From: Chrysaora quinquecirrha
Lineage: Eukaryota; Cnidaria; Scyphozoa; Semaeostomeae; Pelagiidae
Length of the DNA: 64,000 nt
NCBI GenBank assembly: GCA_014526335.1
Contig: JACTAT010000056.1
Span: 162,968-226,967 of the forward strand
Direction of reading: 5' to 3'
Position numbers and translations under genes: made by a program. The notes beneath the pieces were generated by a model. That model did no database searches. It saw only the letters and a list, made by a program, of their open reading frames with translations, and had not been told where the DNA came from. Shown piece after piece: positions 1 through 12,045 of the stretch; position 1 is the stretch's first letter; each line of letters begins with the position of its first letter.

Positions 1-620
1 TGAAGATGCTTGTGTTGGTTAAATTTTGTTTGGGAAATCGCTAATACGCAGCTCAGCTAAGGCCAGACAAGCTTTCAAAAGGTGCGGTGAACCGGCAGGG
101 CTAGTGTATTAGGCAAACATATTAGTTTAGCAACTTTCAGGGTTATTTGCCGTATAACTCTGATGTGGACCTGCATGAAGGCTGTGCCAACAGACTGATA
201 TTGTGGAACGAATTTCAGTGCGCCAGAACCAATTTGAAAGAAAGCCCAGGAAAGTTTAACCATTTTCCAGTCTTCCAGCTACAGAATTACACAAATCAGG
301 AGCATTAGCATACATCAGAGGATTAGTTAACGAAGAGCTAGTTTTAGTCAGATCCAAATTACGCCACCAAGATTGAAGTGTGCGAGGAAAGTTGGCCAAG
401 TTTTTGAGTTAGACCTGTTCACGCAGGATTGGCCTAGTTATGACTAGGTCAGCTTGTGTCAGAGCCACAGTTTATAATAAGACTAGTTTATGTCAGGGTC
501 AATTTACGCAGGGGTTGTCTTACGTCAGGGATAGTTCAAATCGGTATCAGAACCAAAGCTTACACTGAAATTGGCATACCCATGGATCAGTTTGCGCGAC
601 AATTGACTTACATAGAAAGT
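1..620. other. No recognisable gene
   Basis: Only short open frames without family signatures are seen here. No RNA gene or terminal inverted repeat was recognised. Confidence 0.5.
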
Positions 621-728
621 GGGGATGATAGCTATGGTCAATGATGTACTGTCTTTTTTGCAAGTGTACCCGTCAGTTTTCGTGACAATGTTCCGGTGTA
701 CAGATTTCACACATGCGCATGTTATGGC

Positions 729-1439
729 CAGGACGTCACTATTGGGGGTTTTGGGGTGTTCTACCCCCAATCCTGAAAAACGGAATTTCGCAGGGCAAAA
801 CCTAAAAACTAATATGCTTTTGCAGTGCAAAAATACAAAAACTCAAGCTTCACAAAGTCTTCAGAATGAATCCATATTTTCCTGTTCTTTCTTGTCATTC
901 GTTTACAGAGTGTGTAGAAATTTAAAATTCCATGATCCAAAAGTTTGAAATGTCGTATTCCACGTGCCATGATTTCATTCTATATCTTCTGTATAGTACT
1001 GGTATTTTCATTCCGTTGAAAACAGAGGACTTTTCCCAACGGTGTATACATGCTACAGCCTCCTTACTGGACCTGTGTCTGTGGCTAGAGACAAGCGTAC
1101 ATTTAGCAAACTCAAGATTGTTAAAAACTTGCTGCGTTCCAGAATGCTAGACAAACGATTAAATGATCTTATTTTATTGGCTTGTGAGAAGGACCTGACG
1201 GACACTATCCTACTTGATGAAGTATTAAAAGAATGGCATAAAAAAAATGAGAAGAATTTCAATTAAATAAATAATTGTAAAAATAGTATTGAAGTGATTA
1301 TTTGTTTCTTTTGTTTTTACAGATGATACATATACCTATATACTTGTTTGAGAGAAAAAATGTTCGCAGGGCAAAATACATTGCAGCAAGGCAAAACTGT
1401 TTACACCCCCCAAAAAAAAGTTTCGAAGTGACGTCCCTG
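729..1439. mobile_element. Short hAT-type element with 8-bp target duplication
   Basis: The insert begins CAGGACGTCACT and ends in the complement of CAGGGACGTCACT, so it has terminal inverted repeats of the CAGG type. It is flanked by GTTATGGC (721-728) and GTTATGAC (1440-1447), an 8-bp target duplication with one mismatch, the size expected for hAT elements. The related repeat at 11.95 kb has the same flanks without the insert. At 711 bp it cannot encode a full transposase. It keeps only the 3' end of one, so it is an internally deleted, non-autonomous derivative. Confidence 0.8.
1042..1266 (+). pseudogene. hAT transposase C-terminal dimerisation fragment
   Basis: An open frame of 74 codons ending in a natural stop resembles the C-terminal dimerisation region of hAT transposases. 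It has a stretch LLTGPVSVA, then TFSKLKIVKN, then LRSRML and RLNDLILLAC, the usual order of LLT-P-V, FSKLK-IK, LRS-M and RL--L-LL. The DDE catalytic part and the BED finger are absent. The fragment lies inside the insert bounded by CAGG terminal repeats, so it is the 3' remnant of the parent transposase rather than a host gene. The ATG is arbitrary. Function as a protein is unlikely. Confidence 0.65.
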
Positions 1440-1560
1440 GTTATGACCTTGATTTTCCAAATGTACCATGTACAAGATTGGCTTAGTACCGTACCGGGTC
1501 AGTTTTTAGCCTGTTGTACCATGTACAAGGTGCTCTGTACCGGCGTATCGGGAAGCTGTC

Positions 1561-2085
1561 CATCCCCATCAGAAACTTTCGCAAGCAAGAGTCATAATTT
1601 GAAAGGCGAGACGGCCATCGCTAGCTCCTGCGGAGGGCTTCTCGCGACTTCGAGGCTCGCGTGCGACGCTTCGCGTCACTCTGCTCGGCTGCCGCTCGCT
1701 GCGCTCGCGGCAACCTCTCGGTGGCACGTGCTCCGCACGTGGTCTCCCTACTTGCAAACTCGTTGGGACGCTCATCTATGCACATAGCAGTCGGCCAGGC
1801 AAGAAATAGGGTGACTGGCGTCATACATGCGCGGGATTGTGGTTGCGATGATCGTTGGTAAGAATAAAAAGCATCACGTGAACATCCAATCTGAATGGAA
1901 ATTTCGGACGGACAGAATTAGAATCTAGAGTGACATCACGTATCGGGGGTATTTTCGTTTGAAACATTATTGCTGAGGGTAAAAAGGATCATATGACCAT
2001 CGCACTTGAGTGGAAATCTCATAAGGAGGAAATAAGTATCTAGACTGGCTTCATGCACCAGGGGGAATTGGTAACATTTTTCCTG
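1561..2085. other. GC-rich intergenic segment, no gene
   Basis: The stretch 1600-1800 is markedly richer in CpG than its surroundings and contains small palindromes around gcacgtg. Open frames on both strands overlap and show no family resemblance, so they look like composition artefacts. Confidence 0.4.
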
Positions 2086-2088
2086 CCC

Positions 2089-4510
2089 AGTTGCTCAGTT
2101 GCCCAGTTGCGCAGTTGCTGACATGCCAAATGGCTTAGCTGCCCTGTTGCTGATTTGCAGGGTTGCTTGGTTCCCAGTTGTTCAGTTTCCGGGCTTTCCA
2201 GTTGCCGAGTTGTATGGTTTCCCAGTGGCCCAGTTGCTCAGTTGCTCGGTTGCTCAGTTGCCCAGTTGCAGAGTTGCTGACTTGCCCAATGGCTTAGCTG
2301 CCCTGTTGCTGATTTGCTGGGTTGCTTGGTTCCCAGTTGTTCAGTTTCTGAGCTTCCCAGTTGCCGAGTTGTATGATTTCCCAGTGGCCCAGTTGCTCGG
2401 TTGCTCGGTTGCTCAGTTGCTCAGTTGCCCAGTTGCAGAGTTGCTGACTTGCCCAATGGCTTAGCTGCCCTGTTGCTGATTTGCAGGGTTGGTTGGTTCC
2501 CAGTTGTTCAGTTTCCGAGCTTCCCAGTTGCCGAGTTGTATGGTTTCCCAGTGGCCCAGTTGCTCGGTTGCTCGGTTGCTCAGTTGCTCAGTTGCCCAGT
2601 TGCAGAGTTGCTGACTTGCCCAATGGCTTAGCTGCCCTGTTGCTGATTTGCAGGGTTGCTTGGTTCCCAGTTGTTCAGTTTCCGAGCTTTCCAGTGGCCG
2701 AGTTGTATGGTTTCCCAGTGGCCCAGTTGCTCGGTTTCTCAGTCGCTCAGTTTCCCAGTTGCGCAGTTGCTCACTTGCCCAATGGTTTAGCTGCCCTGTT
2801 CCTGTTTTGCTGGGTTGCTTGGTTCCCAGTTGTTAAGTTTCCCAATTTCCCAGTTGTTGAGTTGCTTGGTTTTCCAGTTGCCCAGTTGCTCAGTTGCTCA
2901 GACGCGCCATTACTCTGGTTGCCCAGTTGTTCAGTTGCCCAGATGCTGACTTGCCAAAATTCTCTGTTGTGCTGTTGCTCCGTTGCTTGATTTCGCAGCT
3001 GCGCGGTTTCCCAGCTACCCAGTTTCTCAGTTGCTTAGTTGCCCAGTTGTTCATTTGCCCAACTGCGTGGTTGCTCTGTTGCTGATTTGCTCGGCTGCTT
3101 GATTTCCAGTTGTTCAGTTTCCGAGCTTCCCAGTTGTCGAGTTGCTTGGTTTCCCAGTTGCCCAGTTGCTCGGATGCTCAGTTTCGCATTTGCTCTGGCT
3201 ACCCAGTTGCTCAGTTGCCCAGATTCTGACTTGCCAAATTGCTCGGTTGCGCTGTTGCTCCGTTGCTTGATTTCGCAGCTGCGCGGTTTCCTAGCTACCC
3301 AGTTTCTCAGTTGCTTAGTTGCCCAGTTGTTCATTTGCCCAACTGCGTGGTTGCTCTGTTGCTGATTTGCTCGGCTGCTTGATTTCCAGTTGTTCAGTTT
3401 CCGAGCTTCCCAGTTGTCGAGTTGCTTGGTTTCCCAGTTGCCCAGTTGCTCGGATGCTCAGTTTCGCATTTGCTCTGGCTACCCAGTTGCTCAGTTGCCC
3501 AGATTCTGACTTGCCAAATTGCTCGGTTGCGCTGTTGCTGCGTTGCTTGATTTCCCAGCTGCGCGGCTTCCCATTTGTCCAGTTTCTCAGTTGCCCAGTT
3601 GCCCAGTTGCCCAGTTGCCCAGTTGCTCATTTGCCCAACTGCCTGGTTGCCCTGTTGCTGATTTGCTCGGTTGCTTTGTTCCCAGTTGTTCAGTTTCCCA
3701 GCTTCCCAGTGGTCCAGTTGCTTGGTTTCCCAGTGGCCCAGTTGCTTGGTTTCCCAGTTGCCCAGTTGCTCGGTTGCTCAGTTGCGCCGTTGCTCTGGTT
3801 GCCCAGTTGCTCAGTTGCCCAGATGCTGGCTTGCCAAGTTGCTCGGCTTCCCAGTTGCTCAGTTGCCCAGTTGCTGACTTGCCCAATTGCTTGGTTACAG
3901 TGTTGCTCCGTTGCTTGATTTCGCAGCTGCACGGTTTCCCAGTTGCCCAGTTGCTTGGCTGCCCAGTTGCCCGTTGCTCACTTGCCCAAATGCTTGGTTG
4001 CCCTGTGGCTGCTGTGCTCGGTTGTTTGGTTCCTAGGTACTCGGTTTCCCACTTGCCCAGTTGCTCAGTTTAACAGTTGCACAGTTGCGCGGTTCCCCAG
4101 TTCCGTCGTTGGTTTTGCTGCCTTGTTGCTCAGTTGCCAAATTGTTCAGTTGTCCAGTTGCTCAGTTGCCAGCTGCATGGTTTCCTAGTTGCCCAGTTGC
4201 TTGGTTGCGCAGTTGCGGCGTTGCTCTGGTTCCCAAGCTGCCCTGTTGTTGAGCTGCCCAATTGCTCGGTTGCGCTGTTGCCCGGTGGTTTGGTCATCAA
4301 GTTGCCTAGTTACTCGGCAGCCCAATTGGTAGTTTGCTTTATTTCCCAGTTTGTCAGTTGGTCAGTTGCCCAGTTGTTGAGTTGCCTATTTGCTCTGTTG
4401 CCCAGTTGTGTAGCTGCTCGGTTGTCCAGTTGCTTGGCTGATCTGTTGGTTAGTTGCCGAGTTGTAGAGCTGCTCGGTTACCGAGCTGCCCAGTTGCTTA
4501 GTTGATGCTG
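2089..4510. repeat. CAGTTGCY minisatellite with higher-order repeats
   Basis: The basic unit is 8 bp, CAGTTGCC or CAGTTGCT, with diverged variants. Longer units are layered on top. One of about 167 bp recurs at 2281, 2448 and 2615 (starting cttgcccaatgg). One of about 280 bp recurs at 3027 and 3307. Because 8 is not a multiple of 3, every frame reads as a 24-nt (8-residue) repeat, which explains the long open frames seen on both strands. Confidence 0.95.
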
Positions 4511-4862
4511 GTTTGCACGCACGTCTGCACAAGATTTTTATCTGATGTACCCCCTTAATACAATGCTTAAATATCATTGTACCCCCTTAATGGAAGTCAA
4601 AGAGCAAAACTAAAGGGTTTTGCAAAAACTTTACACGCTGTAAAATTGGCGCATCCTCTTAATAGAACGCCTTAATAGCACTGTACCCCTCAATATAACT
4701 TAAAGAATAAATCAAGTCGGTATAGCTAAAGCTTTGACAAGCTGCACTACTTCCATATACCATTTCTTAATGCTATCGTACCTTTCAATTCAAATCCAAG
4801 GAAAGAATGAACAGGTGTTTCAATTTTATTTATCTGATGTACCCCTTAATACAAATCCTTAA
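4511..4862. repeat. Degenerate gtacccccttaat repeats
   Basis: Phrases such as gtacccccttaatacaa recur at about 4548, 4580, 4684 and 4839, and similar cccctaaatac phrases continue on the far side of the MITE at 5430-5500. The array is degenerate and has no coding potential. Confidence 0.5.
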
Positions 4863-5412
4863 CCCTAATCCTACCGGGCTTTTTTTGATCTAACACAGCC
4901 GGGGGTGGTTTCCACCCCCTCCATAACTTGCTGTCCAGTAGAGCTAGAGCAATCAAACTTGGCACAGGCATTGGCCAATGTATTAGGAGTAATGTTGGTA
5001 AATTGGGCGTCTCCCACTTCTATTATGACGTCATTGTGACATCATAATCAAAACATGCTATCGACGTTGGTCAAAAATCGACCTTCCTTAATATCAATAG
5101 AAATCCGGAAATTTCTTTGCATTTTGTTGCTAGTAACTATTTTCTCTTACCTTGCAAAGATTTAGTCAGTTCTGATAAGATTTACTGGTAGAAATTGGCA
5201 TTTATATGTGGTTTTGTCATGACTGCTTTCCATATAAGGCAATGTCACGTGACCCATTGTTATTATTTTGGGAAATTTTTTGTATCAAATTGTAGCTTAT
5301 ACATATAGGCTTAAAGTCAGCCTGGTTTGGAAGCTTACATCCATCACATAACAAAACAGTTTCAAGAAAATCTTGAGGGGGGGTGGAATCCACCCCCCTG
5401 GTAGGATTAGGG
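4863..5412. mobile_element. piggyBac-like MITE (TTAA target, CCC ends)
   Basis: The element starts CCCTAATCCTACCGGG and ends in the complement of CCCTAATCCTACC, and is flanked on both sides by TTAA (4859-4862 and 5413-5416). A TTAA duplication with CCC ends is the hallmark of the piggyBac superfamily. Inside the ends there is a second inverted pair, ggggtggtttccacccc near 4905 and ggggtggaatccacccc near 5380. No transposase frame is present, so it is non-autonomous. A shorter relative sits in a cyclophilin intron at 58236-58417. Confidence 0.8.
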
Positions 5413-5416
5413 TTAA

Positions 5417-6055
5417 TGCCATTGAATCCCCTAAATACAAATCAAGGGGTAACGCCCCCTAAATACAATTCCTAAATACCCAAGATTCCCCTAATATAAC
5501 GTTATATTCCCGATTCCTTGATTCCCTAACTCCCCGTTTCTACTTTTACAGACTAAGGACCATTTAGGGTCGTTAACGTAAAATTGCTTGAAGGACATGG
5601 TTGAATTGAAACGACGCAACAGTTGCAATTAAACAAAAAATAAATTTATTCACTGTATTATTCACTCTATTTGAAATCGAATTCCATTCCATAAATTTAA
5701 TAAGACATATAATAAATTAATAAGACATATAGATTCGCACTTACCTTGACTATGGTGACAGATTACTCAAGTCGACTGATATGACGCAACAAAATCACGA
5801 AAACAAACGGAGTAGCTATAGAATGCAGGTCCACATCAAAGATGTACCCTGTAAGTAGTGGGCCAACAACCTACGGCACTGCACTAGTAGTTGTAGGAAG
5901 GTAATATGTCACTGTGCACTAGCAACTGTGAAGTAGCAGCGTACAGGTCTGTGTAGGAGGTCGTAACGAAGTGACGCGTGGGACGATAGGTCTGTGGATA
6001 TGTCATGCTCCCGACGGGTCACCTGCGACGTGGGACCTATATCATAGGTAGGTAT
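5417..6055. other. No recognisable gene
   Basis: AT-rich at first (5630-5740), then a segment related in wording to the following array (gtaggtcgta, acctatatcataggtagg). Nothing codes convincingly. Confidence 0.4.
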
Positions 6056-6059
6056 ATGT

Positions 6060-6560
6060 TGTAGGGATGCTACGACCTACGACCTACAACCTACAGCATA
6101 CCTATGTAGCTATGTTTTCTGGCGAACCTATAACCTACGACCTACAAGCTACAACCTGCAGCATACCTATGTACCTATGTTTTCGGCCAACCTACCACCT
6201 ACGACCTACAAGCTACAACCTGCAGCATACCTATGTACCTATGTTTTCGGCCAACCTACCACCTACGACCTACAAGCTACAACCTGCAGCATACCTATGT
6301 ACCTATGTTTTTCGGCCAACCTACCACCTACGACCTACAAGCTACAACCTGCAGCATACCTATGTACCTATGTTTTTCGGCCAACCTACCACCTACGACC
6401 TACAGCCTACAACCTACAGCATACCTAAGTACCTATGTTTTTCGGCGAACCTACGACCTACGACCTACAATGTAGAAGCTGGAGCATATGTATGCAGCTA
6501 TGTTTTCCGGTGAACCGACGACCTACGACGTACAACCCAGAATCTACAGCATAACTATGT
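6060..6560. repeat. 64-65-bp tandem repeat, about 7 copies
   Basis: The phrase cggccaacctaccacctacg recurs with cgg at 6184, 6248, 6313 and 6378, and a variant at 6443, giving spacings of 64 to 65 bp. Each unit also carries acctacgacctaca and gcatacctatgtac. Overlapping repetitive open frames here are by-products. Confidence 0.9.
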
Positions 6561-7930
6561 AGGTGTGTTATCTGTTGGGGGTAAAGCCTTTGTTTCCATC
6601 TTTTAATGAGCGGATAATATTCGTTCAGGGGCAACAAGTGTCCTGCGATCTTTTGATAAACGGGGAATGCTTGTTTGGGTTAAAGGCTGTGTTTCCATCC
6701 TTTAATAAACGGGCAATATTGGTTGAGGGGTAACAAGTGTCTTGAAATCTTTTAATAAACAGGGAATGTTTGGTGGGAGTAAAGGCTTTGTTTCCATCCT
6801 TTAAAAAACGGGCAATATTCTGTGAGGGGTAACAAGTGTGTTCCAATCCTTCGATAAACAGGGAAAGTCTGTTGGGGGTGGACTCTGTTTCAATCCTTTA
6901 ATAAACGGAAAATATTCGTTGAGGGGTAACAAGTGTCTTTCAATCTGTTGATAAACGGGGAATACTTGTTAGGGGTAAAGGCTGTGTTGACATCCGTTAA
7001 TAGACGGGCAATATTCGTTGAGGGGTAACAAGTGTCTTTCAATCTATTAATCAACGGGGAATGTTTGTTGGAGGTAAAGGCTTTGTTTCCATGCTTTAGA
7101 TAAACGGGCAATATTCGTTGCGGGGTAACAGGAGTTTTATCCATCTTCTAATACGGGGAATGTTTGTTTGGGGGTGAAGGCTTTGTTTCCATCCTTTAAT
7201 AAACGGGCAATATTGGTTGAGGGGTAACAAGTGTCTTGAAATCTTTTAATAAACAGGGAATGTTTGGTGGGAGTAAAGGCTTTGTTTCCATCCTTTAAAA
7301 AACGGGCAATATTCTGTGAGGGGTAACAAGTGTGTTCCAATCCTTCGATAAACAGGGAAAGTCTGTTGGGGGTGGACTCTGTTTCAATCCTTTAATAAAC
7401 GGAAAATATTCGTTGAGGGGTAACAAGTGTCTTTCAATCTGTTGATAAACGGGGAATACTTGTTAGGGGTAAAGGCTGTGTTGACATCCGTTAATAGACG
7501 GGCAATATTCGTTGAGGGGTAACAAGTGTCTTTCAATCTATTAATCAACGGGGAATGTTTGTTGGAGGTAAAGGCTTTGTTTCCATGCTTTAGATAAACG
7601 GGCAATATTCGTTGCGGGGTAACAGGAGTTTTATCCATCTTCTAATACGGGGAATGTTTGTTTGGGGGTAAAGGCTTTGTTTCCACCCTTTGATAAACGG
7701 GCAATATTCATTGAGGGGTAACAAGTGTCTTTAAATCTATTAATCAACGGGGAATGTTTGTTGGAGGTAAAGGCTTTGTTTCCATGCTTTAGATAAACGG
7801 GCAATATTCGTTGCGGGGCAACAGAATTTTTATCCATATTCTAATATTAACGGGAAATGTTTTTTGGGGACAAAGGCTTTGTTTCGATCCTTTAATAAAC
7901 GGGCAATGTTCATTGAGGGATAACGACTGT
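6560..7930. repeat. Tandem repeat with a 494-bp duplicated block
   Basis: Units of roughly 60-65 bp read aataaacgggcaatattcg, ttgaggggtaacaagtgtc and so on. A larger block is duplicated with little change at an offset of 494 bp: 6890-7144 and 7384-7638 give identical 84-residue translations. The open frames are shadows of the repeat. Confidence 0.9.
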
Positions 7931-10900
7931 CTTCACCATGATTCCACTAACTGAACAAGATAATATATAAGATTTACACACCACTAATACAAGACCTGAA
8001 ATTGCCACCTTAAATGAAACTGAGTGACCTCCCTGTAGCTGCCATTGGTACTTGATATCATAATGACAGGGTAACCAAACTAGCTCAAAAATAGGCACTT
8101 CAAACATCACAACTGATTATTAACCATTTTAACACCACCTACACTAGCAACGGATTATTGTCAATACACCACCACTCTACACATATCATCACAGGAGCTT
8201 GAGTGAAAAAAAGAATTTTTTGCTGGGAGTTTATTCAATGTTTAGGCTTAAGCAAGGGTTATTTCAAAGTTCAGTAGTCCCAGTGCATTTTTGACAGAAT
8301 AGCAGAGAGACAAAAGATAACCTATCTGTATTGTATAATCAAAATCAGCTGCTTGCCAAGAGTCAATGCCTGGTTATTTGTTGAATTCATAGTACAACCT
8401 TAGATTTATTCCCTCAGTCAGAGTTATCAATACTGAAACTACCATTTAAGTGATCTCAGTTTGGTGTAGTATTGCTCTGATGAGTGATGTCTGGGACTCA
8501 GGGAATAAGTCTAGTAAAACTGATCTGCAGGAGCACTAGCTTTTTCAGTGTAATTAAAAGATACATTATAAGCAAAAACAAATTTATAAGGGCTTCGAGT
8601 TATTACCGAAGGAGGCACAGAGGTGACACATGTTGCAGATTATCTTCATTGACTACACATTCCTATAGGCAATAAAATGAAAATAGATGATATTTCTACA
8701 AATACGCACTTCATTTCCTTCATACAAGTGTCAACAACACTTTCACAGAGTCAAAATATTTTATTTAGCAATACAGTATATTTGGTTGACAGGATTTGCA
8801 TATGCCATGGCACACAATAAGATACACCTTTTCATATCCTATGGAAGCACGCTGTCACATCAAACAGACATCAAGCCATTCCAATCACTCCACTACTAAG
8901 ATAAGATGAAGAACAATCCACCAAAGACCAACCTGTGAGAAACATAGGAAATACAACTACAATTCCACAAATTCAAACACAAACTATATAGTGCTTGCAC
9001 CAGGAACCCTTATTGATAAATCCTAACAACATTAAGACACAAAGCAGCCAAAAACTTCATGCTTTCTTCTCAAATCTATAATTACATACAGTAAATACTC
9101 AGGGTTTTCCTACCCCCTGGCAGGCAAAATGTATAAACATGGTCAAAGTGTAGCTTTCCGTGTGTGTTTGTGTTTATCAACGAAACTATTAATGTCCATG
9201 TGATTCTGAAACTGAGTCTGAATTTGGGTCCCAGGACATGAAAGTGATTCACTCAGGTACAGATGGGATTCATCAGACACTTGAAAAAAATAATGCTGTT
9301 GAGTCCTACATACCTCAAAACCCCTAAAACTTAACCCAGACCCCAATAAAAATGCTTTCTGAGTTTTTATTGGCTTATCAATGTAACTAGTAAGCATTAA
9401 CCTGAACATGTACGCACAAAATGAGGCCCAGCCCACCCCCTCACCCTACTAACACAAGCCTATGGTATAGGCCTGTCCAAATGTCCCAAATAGTCACCAC
9501 CAAGAGATTAGAATACAATAATGGCCTACCCTTCTAGCCTACTCTGTTACGATCGCGGACATGTCCGACCTGTCGGAAAATTACCAGCTTTGCAGAGACC
9601 AACCCAAAGAACGGCTAATGAGAAATGTGCTCACATTGTTGGAACCACATCGGACAACGGACAAGAATTTCATGTTGAGCGTTGAAGAATTTTTACTCCC
9701 ACATTTTCAATTTCCTGAAGCTGAAAATACCCTCAATTTGTAGCAGTATACCTCCGCCATCCATCTATCACGTCTAAAATTCTCGTTTCCACCTCCATGA
9801 GCAAAGAGGCTTGAACTGCGGGAACGCCTAAAAAGCCTGCATCAAACATGGCGCTGGCCTATACCATTGAGAAAACCAAGTCCAAACTTATCCTCACTAC
9901 TGTTCAAGACAACGTAGCATCGTTCCAAGTTGACACACTTTCCTTGTCATTTACACCGCTGGTCTTTCACATCTCTTAGAAGCACACCTCTGTACACTGC
10001 AGCACGAAACAAGTCGCCACCGAAGCCTCGTCCATTTCGTATGACCGCTGCGTCTCTTCAACTACTCAAATCCAAACAATAGGTGATTTTGCGCTAAGTA
10101 TATATTGTCTTGCGCGGAACACCATTCTCATCGAACAAAGGCACGTTGTTGATCCTTACAGTAAATGACCCTGTTGGCTGTAGGTAGCCTACAATGAATA
10201 CTAGCATCTGGCCCTGTATTCTATAGGTAAGCCAAACAAACAGTCAGTTGAGTCGACGCAACCAAACACGCAAACAAACATCGACAGAACCGAGAATGCT
10301 CTGAAATAAATTCTTAATTCTCTTCTTACGTTTTTTGTTGCAATTGTAAAACGAAACAAATGTAAAAGAACTGAACAAATGATAATAAACGCCTTCATCG
10401 TTTTCCAACAGCACTCGAACTTTTTGGAAATATATTCCTCGTTGTATGTGAATGTACGAATGGATGTGCCACGAAACACGGGGATCATTCTAGACGCTTC
10501 AAAACCCCGTGACGCAGGACGGAAATGGATTTAACCCCGTGACGGGACGTGCCTAACGATTGGTTGCGCGAACGAGGTCGATTGTTCCCAGAGCGTGGCG
10601 AATTGCCAACGGGGAGCTCGCAGGGTTCGTTCCTGAAATGTTTTCGAAGGGCGTGGGAATGCTGCCTAAGTGTACAAAACGTAGGCTCTTTTGTTTTCCC
10701 TTGTTTTTCCGCGCGACATTAGACCAATATTGTGAATAATATTCGGTATTTTCGAGGCTGCCCCAGCCGTGGACGCAGCCTGCCCAAAACGAGGGAACAA
10801 TGGCTCACCTACACTTCGGCCGGCCAACGACCCAATGTAGCTAGCCAACTGGGGACCGGCCGTACCACGGGTCGAACTGTCAGCGAGAAAGCCGCCTTCC

Positions 10901-11085
10901 AGGACCACCACAACAGACGCAGATTAGTATATGGAGACATTATATGGACTCCAGAAAGATTTGAGTTAATTTTATCAATTTGAACTTGGCGCCAATGGAA
11001 TAAGATAAGGCTATCTCGAAAATAGTGAACGGAGAATGGGGAACGGGGAACGGGGGGTTGAGAATGGAGAACTGGGAACGGGAAC
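7931..11085. other. No recognisable gene
   Basis: A 3.1-kb stretch without a recognised family. A 60-codon frame at 9561-9743 (plus strand) starts in a fair context but matches nothing I know. A purine-rich run at about 11030-11090 (repeated aacggggaa) is low complexity. Confidence 0.4.
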
Positions 11086-11089
11086 GGGG

Positions 11090-11370
11090 AATGACATCAC
11101 ATAATAATTTTTCAAATCCCATCAATTGTAGTATGCCACTTGTGGAAAAATCTATCCTTGTGTTCGCCATTCATGACAAATATATATAAATAGTTATGGT
11201 GCTGAAGAAGGCTCAATATAGCGGAAGCAAAATGGGATAAGAGCCTGGGGCTGTATGACTTGGAGAGTTGCTCGGCGATTTCATTGAGCTCTATAGCTCA
11301 GTGGAAATGTCGTTGGCTCTCTGATCATGCAGTCCTGGGTTCAAATGGTATGCCACTTCGTGAAATTGTT
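11090..11370 (+). repeat. tRNA-derived SINE copy
   Basis: A box A match TAGCTCAGTGG lies at 11294-11304 and a box B match GGTTCAAAT at 11338-11346, a spacing typical of a tRNA-like RNA polymerase III promoter. The surrounding sequence (gccattcatg, gctgaagaaggctcaa, gacttggagagttgctc) recurs at 30240-30440 and twice in 49650-50180. Dispersed copies with a shared tRNA-like head define a SINE family. Confidence 0.7.
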
Positions 11371-11459
11371 TATTTAAGGCCGAATACGATTTTGTGCTCG
11401 TGTGTTATGAGCCTAACTGCATGCATTTCAGTACCTGAGGTCAGGTCAGGTACCAGCCT

Positions 11460-11850
11460 AACATAGTAATTGAATTGGATTGGATGGCCATGGCCTAGGG
11501 TAGATGTTAGATTCGTAGACTCAGGACAGGAGTCTCTTGGTTACGCTCCCCTAGGGCTCTCCTAATTTTGATGTGTCACTCCACTCCATTTGTAATTCAA
11601 GAAAACAATAACAACAATATCGAGCCAAGTAGTGGAACTTAGTTAGTGAGTCTAGGTACATGGCCTGAATGTTCAGAGTATTTCTGAGGACTTATCTATC
11701 AAATTGGCCTAAGGAGCGAAAACTGCGACTCGTGTACTAAGTCTTATAGCTGCAGATGAGGCTGTGTAAACGCAGAGTTCCCTTTTAAAGCTCCCTCAAT
11801 GCCTTACAGGGGTCTGTGTCGAGGTCTGTCTGTTTGTGGTAGCGGTGACA
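11460..11850. other. No recognisable gene
   Basis: Unique-looking non-coding sequence. Nothing recognised. Confidence 0.4.
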
Positions 11851-11854
11851 GCTA

Positions 11855-12045
11855 TTATCAATGTACCTGTGTACCGGCTTTTTTGCAAGCGCACCTGTCA
11901 TTATTCGTGACAATGTACCAGTGTACCAGTTTTTACGCCTGCGAATGTTGTGGCTTTGTTTTTCAAGTATACCATGTACCGGATTGCGCTTGTGCCATAC
12001 CGGGTCGATTTGTAGCCTGTCGCACCGTGTACCGGCGTACTGCAA
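11855..12045. repeat. Second copy of the 640-1555 repeat (empty site)
   Basis: This copy runs without interruption through the point where the other copy carries the 711-bp hAT insert. The local sequence is gaatgttgtggctttg, against gcatgttatggc plus insert plus gttatgaccttg at 0.7-1.4 kb. Confidence 0.75.

Larger units (their letters stand above)
621..1560. repeat. Interspersed repeat, split by a hAT insertion
   Basis: The two halves, about 640-728 and 1440-1555, match a contiguous copy at about 11855-12045. Shared phrases include a run reading tttttgcaag, then gtgacaatgt, then accatgtac and ataccgggtc. The second copy lacks the 711-bp insert, so it marks the unoccupied state. The family is rich in gtaccg/tgtacc motifs. 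I do not recognise it as a named element. Confidence 0.7.

Noticed and set aside
2099..4505. Long open frames on both strands with PVAQLLSC-like repeats
   Set aside because: They are translations of an 8-bp tandem repeat, present in several frames at once, without start context or non-repetitive ends.
6067..6513. Repetitive frame with PTTYDLQ pattern
   Set aside because: Translation of the 64-65-bp minisatellite. Frame lengths follow the repeat, not a gene.
9561..9743. 60-codon frame as a gene
   Set aside because: No domain, no partner exon and no conservation evidence. Length is within chance.
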